Source: Jannaschia rubra
Lineage (GTDB): Bacteria > Pseudomonadota > Alphaproteobacteria > Rhodobacterales > Rhodobacteraceae
DNA length: 64,000 nt
Direction of reading: 5' to 3'
NCBI RefSeq assembly: GCF_001403735.1
Contig: NZ_CXPG01000022.1
Span: 39,211 to 103,210 of the forward strand
This document shows, piece after piece, positions 61,064-64,000 of this stretch. Below the pieces are notes generated by a model. That model did not search any database and was not told where the DNA came from. It was given only the letters and a program-made list of their open reading frames with translations. Position numbers and translations under genes: made by a program. Within the stretch, counting starts at the first letter, position 1, and each line of letters begins with the position of its first letter.

Positions 61064-61099
61064 TGTGGACAAGTTGTGGACCGTTTACGGCGGTCCACA
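61064..61099. repeat. TGTGGAC repeats with inverted copy, DnaA-box-like
   Basis: TGTGGACAA (61064-61072) differs at one base from a DnaA box in reverse (TGTGGATAA). TGTGGACC (61075-61082) follows, then GGTCCACA (61092-61099), which pairs with it in a 8-bp stem and 9-nt loop. The group starts right at the stop of the secreted-protein gene and may be part of a replication or terminator structure. Confidence 0.5.
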
Positions 61100-61160
61100 T
61101 CATCCTGTAGGCTTACCGAAACAAAAAATCAGAATCGAACAGGAGGCAGAGCAGACCCCC

Positions 61161-61205
61161 AAAAAGAGAAACCCCCCGCAAGGCGGCAACCAAGCGAGGG
61201 GGGCT
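61161..61205 (-). terminator. Intrinsic terminator on the minus strand
   Basis: Read on the minus strand: CCCCCCTCGC, a 14-nt loop, GCGGGGGG, then TTTCTCTTTTT (61171-61161). Stem plus T-rich tail meets the criteria for rho-independent termination. There is no minus-strand protein gene to end here, so it probably ends a small RNA. Confidence 0.65.
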
Positions 61206-61260
61206 TCGGATGAACAGGAATTGGCGTTCCTATAGGTCCAACCAGCTATGTTGACCTCGT
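61161..61260 (-). ncRNA. Candidate antisense RNA upstream of repC (ctRNA-like)
   Basis: The minus-strand terminator at 61161-61205 implies a transcript starting near 61250-61270; a possible promoter is TTGCCA, 18 bp, TAGAAC on the minus strand. The RNA would be complementary to the repC leader. In repABC plasmids a short ctRNA just before repC controls copy number. The boundaries are estimates. Confidence 0.45.
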
Positions 61261-61366
61261 TCTACCAGCCTCCCGACAGACCTGGCAAGCAAAAACCGCA
61301 TCCGTGCGACCGGATGTCCTGTGCCTGCCGCGCCGTCTTGCTCCACCCCAAGAGCAAGGACCAACC

Positions 61367-62566
61367 ATGTCACAGACCGCGACCTTCCCGGCCCTCCCAC
61401 AGGGCCACAAACGCTTCACCGTCGAACAGCTCATCCGCGAGGTGGGTCCGACGATCGGCCTCGGGGCACCTGCCCAAGTGGCGCTCATCCACATGATGGG
61501 CCACACGGCGCCGGATGACTGGACGTCCCCAAATCGCGAGCCGATCTACTTCGCGCCCCAGGACGTCACCGCGGCCGCCCTCGGGAAGACCCGCCGGGCG
61601 CTCTACAACACCGAAAAGCAGCTCGAACGCCTTGGGCTCATCGAACGCCGGATCAAGGCCAACGGCCACCGCTCGCCCTATGGCGGATGCGGCATCGTCT
61701 TCAGCCGCCTCATCGCCCTCGTCCCCGACCTCCTCAATCTTCTCGACCGGCTCCGCCGGGAGAAGGCCGAGCGCAGGATGCTTCGCAACCTCCGCAGCAC
61801 GTTCAAAGGGATCGTGCTGAAGCACGTCCGCGAAGCCGGCGATGCGCCTCACCCCCGCATCGAGGCCGCCGCCGAGGCATTGGCCTCATGGCCCGACGCC
61901 CGCCGTCTCGAAACCATGGCGATCGACGCCCTCCGCGCGCATGTCGAGGAGGTCAAGAACGTGACCGATGCACTTGCCGCGGGCGATGATGAAGGTCGTG
62001 ATTCTTCCGCCATGGGAGAAGAAAACGACACCCCCTATCTACAAGAGAACAACCAAGAGCATCCTTCTGTAATCTGTAATGCCGGCATGGATGAACGGAG
62101 CGCGGGCAAGCCCGCGCACGATGAATCCTTTCTGACGGGGCCTATCGGCCCCGAAAGAGGCCGAGAAATAAAGTGTGCGGCGGCCAGCGGAGCACGCAAG
62201 GCCCAATTCGTGTCCAGGCTGACACCGGAGCGCCTTTTCGGTCTCGCCAGCGAGGACATGAAGACGCTCATCGCCGACAGCCAGGGCAAGTCCCGTCAGC
62301 TTCGCACTGTCGATCTAATCGACGCCGCCGTCAGGATCCTTCCCTCCCTCGGGATCAACTACGACGCCTGGGAGAAGGCCGTCGAGACGATGGGCGAAGA
62401 GCAGGCCACGCTCGCCGTGTTCCTGATCGACGCGAACCGCGACCATCCGAGGACGCCCGTGCGGAATCCGGGGGGGGCGTTGCGCGCGATGACAGGGCGG
62501 CACCGGAAGGGCGCGTTGAACCTCGTGGGCGGCCTCATTGGCCTTGCGCGGCGCAAAAATGCCTAA
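61367..62566 (+). CDS. repC: RepC plasmid replication initiator
   Basis: 399 residues from ATG 61367; CAAGGACC precedes it. N-terminal winged-helix region (APAQVALIHMM, TAAALGKTRRALYNTEKQLERLGLIERR) and C-terminal DNA-binding half (LDLIDAAV-like helices, GGALRAMTGR) follow RepC of repABC plasmids. In these plasmids the origin lies inside repC; the AT-richer stretch around 62020-62080 is a good candidate. No repA or repB lies upstream, so this is a stand-alone repC replicon or RepAB lie outside the window. Confidence 0.85.
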   Translation: MSQTATFPALPQGHKRFTVEQLIREVGPTIGLGAPAQVALIHMMGHTAPDDWTSPNREPIYFAPQDVTAAALGKTRRALYNTEKQLERLGLIERRIKANGHRSPYGGCGIVFSRLIALVPDLLNLLDRLRREKAERRMLRNLRSTFKGIVLKHVREAGDAPHPRIEAAAEALASWPDARRLETMAIDALRAHVEEVKNVTDALAAGDDEGRDSSAMGEENDTPYLQENNQEHPSVICNAGMDERSAGKPAHDESFLTGPIGPERGREIKCAAASGARKAQFVSRLTPERLFGLASEDMKTLIADSQGKSRQLRTVDLIDAAVRILPSLGINYDAWEKAVETMGEEQATLAVFLIDANRDHPRTPVRNPGGALRAMTGRHRKGALNLVGGLIGLARRKNA

Positions 62567-62611
62567 TTGGCGAACGATAATCTTAACGAAATCGAATTGA
62601 GAGGTGTGCCG

Positions 62612-62740
62612 ATGGCGGACGAGATCGAGGAACGCGAGGTCCATTTGGTCCGCGTCGGGGCGGGCGAGCTGCTGGCGGCGCTGCAAGCCGAGGACGGGGC
62701 GGGGGCAACATCCCGTTCAGTCGGCCGACGTGCATCTTGA
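62612..62740 (+). CDS. Possible 42-residue ORF after repC
   Basis: MADEIEEREVHLVRVGAGEL begins it, with GAGAGGTG upstream. Acidic N-terminus, unknown fold. Could be a small plasmid protein, or not coding. Confidence 0.3.
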   Translation: MADEIEEREVHLVRVGAGELLAALQAEDGAGATSRSVGRRAS

Positions 62741-63018
62741 GGGACTGGACGGGGCGGAGAAGCGTGGTCAGGGGGCGTCCGGCGAAGCCGGACCGGCTCT
62801 AGTCGGCTGAAGCCTCCCGGAGCCGCGAACCCACGACCTCCCCGTCCCGGCGGCACGGCCCCTGCGTCGCCGTCCTTCCACCGTGGACCGTCTCCTGCGG
62901 AGCCATTCCGCGGCGGGCGGGCCATGGTCGGCCGAGGGCGCGCGTCTCCGCCCTTCGGGTGGCGATCCTCGCCCGAGTGTCCCGCGGATGCGGCGTTCCG
63001 CGATTTCGGACGTCCCGC
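62741..63018. other. 278-bp stretch without a supportable gene
   Basis: Open frames on both strands are Arg/Pro-rich as expected from GC-rich non-coding DNA, and none has a ribosome-binding site. Nothing else recognised. Confidence 0.4.
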
Positions 63019-63330
63019 TCAGTAGGCCCAATCGTCGGGCGTCCACGAGTGGAGGAGGCAGCGCGGTTCGAGATCCGGCGGTGGCGGCTTGCCTGCCTCG
63101 GGGGCGTAACAAATCTCCTGGCACGACACGTCGATGCCGGCCGGGTTCAGGAGGAAGCCGAACGGGATCGCGCGTTCGTGGATAGCGAAGCGCCGCTCGC
63201 AGAGGTTCAGGCATGGCGCGTCGCGCCAGACCGAGCATGTCGGTCCATGGGGAAGGCCCGAGATCGCAAAAGCCATTCCGGTAGCCGGCACGGCGCCGAG
63301 GGCCAGCAACAGGACCACAAGCCGCCTCAA
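63019..63330 (-). CDS. Small secreted Cys-rich protein
   Basis: 103 residues with a TTG start (no ATG in range). Signal peptide to GMAFA, then seven Cys: TCSVWRDAPCLNLCERR, DVSCQEICYAPE, PRCLLHSW. Likely disulfide-rich periplasmic protein; family not recognised. Confidence 0.55.
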   Translation of the reverse strand: MRRLVVLLLALGAVPATGMAFAISGLPHGPTCSVWRDAPCLNLCERRFAIHERAIPFGFLLNPAGIDVSCQEICYAPEAGKPPPPDLEPRCLLHSWTPDDWAY

Positions 63331-63391
63331 ACCTCTGACCTTATTCCAAACGTCGAGGCCAAAGGACCAGCCTCAAGAGCCGCCCTTGCCG

Positions 63392-63655
63392 TCATCCTCG
63401 ACCACCGGACGCGCGGAGCGGGCTGCAACTGAACATCCCAAGATCGGTGCCGTCCTGGCCGCGCACGATCATCGTCTCCTCGATCACGTCAGACCCGGCC
63501 GTCAGCTCGAACGGAGCGACCACGGGGGCATCGTCCACCTCCTCGAACATCGCCAGCGCCCCGGCCTCGCATGCGGCCATCGTGGCGAACTCGGCCGTCA
63601 CAGGCTCCAATCCCTCGCCAAAGGTGAAGAGGACCAGGATCAGGATGACTTTCAT
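63392..63655 (-). CDS. Small exported protein of unknown function
   Basis: 87 residues from the ATG at 63655. KVILILVLFTFGEGLEPVTA is a signal or membrane segment, followed by FATMAACEAGALAMFEEVDD and a final GMFSCSPLRASGGRG. Two Cys. Upstream of the other small secreted gene on the same strand, spacing 61 bp. Confidence 0.5.
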   Translation of the reverse strand: MKVILILVLFTFGEGLEPVTAEFATMAACEAGALAMFEEVDDAPVVAPFELTAGSDVIEETMIVRGQDGTDLGMFSCSPLRASGGRG

Positions 63656-63851
63656 GCGGCCCTCCGGGAGAGAGGAACCGAGGCCGCGAGGCCCCGGCTC
63701 CACCTGGGAAGTAAGCTCGCGCCCTTCACCTTCCACGGCCATCGGCATCCCTGCCTGTTCCGCATCCCGCGAATATCATAACAATGTGGCACATCCAATA
63801 ACGATGCTAGGTCGCCGGCTCCCTCATCTTCCCTGAAATATCCTCGGGGGA

Positions 63852-63882
63852 GGCGCGTCAGCGCCGGGGGCGGACAGCCCCC
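63852..63882. repeat. Double hairpin, REP-like
   Basis: GGCGC-GTCA-GCGCC (63852-63865) then GGGGGC-GGACA-GCCCCC (63866-63882), just behind GAAATATCCTCGGGGGA. As far as I recall similar AT-core/GC-hairpin units recur between genes in Rhodobacteraceae. Confidence 0.45.
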
Positions 63883-63908
63883 TTGCCCATGCCAGAAGAG
63901 GCTTAGGA

Positions 63909-63928
63909 GACCCCCGCTCGCGGGGGTC
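63909..63928. terminator. GACCCCCGC/GCGGGGGTC hairpin
   Basis: Perfect 9-bp stem with a 2-nt centre (TC). No T-tract. Part of a run of three strong stems in the last 150 bp. Confidence 0.45.
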
Positions 63929-63933
63929 GCGAC

Positions 63934-63968
63934 GGCAGGGGGATTCGGACAAGCCGAACGCCCCTGCC
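63934..63968. repeat. Long interrupted inverted repeat
   Basis: GGCAGGGG (63934-63941) with CCCCTGCC (63961-63968), inside them TTCGG/CCGAA (63944-63948, 63954-63958), loop ACAAG. Could be a terminator, or part of a transfer origin; the window ends before a relaxase could be checked. Confidence 0.45.
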
Positions 63969-64000
63969 CTTGCTGGTCCTCGCCTGCGGCTCGTCCGTCC

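Overview
High-GC DNA with alphaproteobacterial (Rhodobacteraceae-like) character, inferred from base composition, ATGA/GTGA gene overlaps and gene content. A stand-alone repC-type replication gene near the right end, a resolvase at the left edge and a toxin-antitoxin pair suggest a plasmid. There is no housekeeping gene set, tRNA, rRNA or CRISPR array. Almost everything concerns heavy metals and the extracytoplasmic enzymes that deal with them. Family assignments come from reading motifs by eye; no search was run.

Layout. 0-0.7 kb: C-terminal part of a serine resolvase. 0.7-4.8 kb: mercury locus (merR divergent from merT-merF-merA, then a second FAD/disulfide oxidoreductase and a 44-residue Met-rich membrane peptide). 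4.88-21.49 kb: block A, 21 genes. 21.7-26.1 kb: a visibly less GC-rich cassette (CmtR-like ArsR regulator, HMA/CDF transporter, LspA, CYP152-type P450) followed by a persulfide-dioxygenase-like MBL protein and a rhodanese. 26.2-40.9 kb: copper region (CopA divergent from CueR, a long thiol/copper-chaperone/cytochrome operon, then CsoR and two DUF305-containing proteins). 41.12-57.51 kb: block B, a diverged copy of block A in the same order and orientation. 57.6-59.2 kb: DUF411 protein, DsbA-like protein and MauE debris. 59.4-64 kb: plasmid backbone (toxin-antitoxin, secreted Cys-rich unknown, repC with a candidate antisense RNA, small secreted proteins, strong terminal hairpins).

Blocks A and B are the most striking feature. 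Each carries one ZntR/CadR-like MerR regulator, a Zn/Cd P1B ATPase, three CDF-type transporters, a ZIP transporter and YnfA. Each also carries two SCO proteins, DsbB, a DsbA-like protein, PCu(A)C, an M23 peptidase, a small lipoprotein, two L,D-transpeptidases, LspA and Lnt (copy B of lspA is deleted), a transglutaminase-like protein, a STAS protein and a DUF1624 acyltransferase-like membrane protein. MerR-type dyads, three of them per block inside 19-bp-spacer promoters, precede the divergent operons. I infer a metal-inducible module that couples efflux to repair or remodelling of the envelope: lipoprotein maturation, peptidoglycan cross-linking and periplasmic disulfide/copper handling.

Five classes of metal sensor can be recognised from their cysteine/histidine ligands: MerR (Hg), ZntR/CadR-like (Zn/Cd/Pb, two copies), CmtR-like ArsR (Cd/Pb), CueR (Cu) and CsoR (Cu). 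Most have a matching operator beside them.
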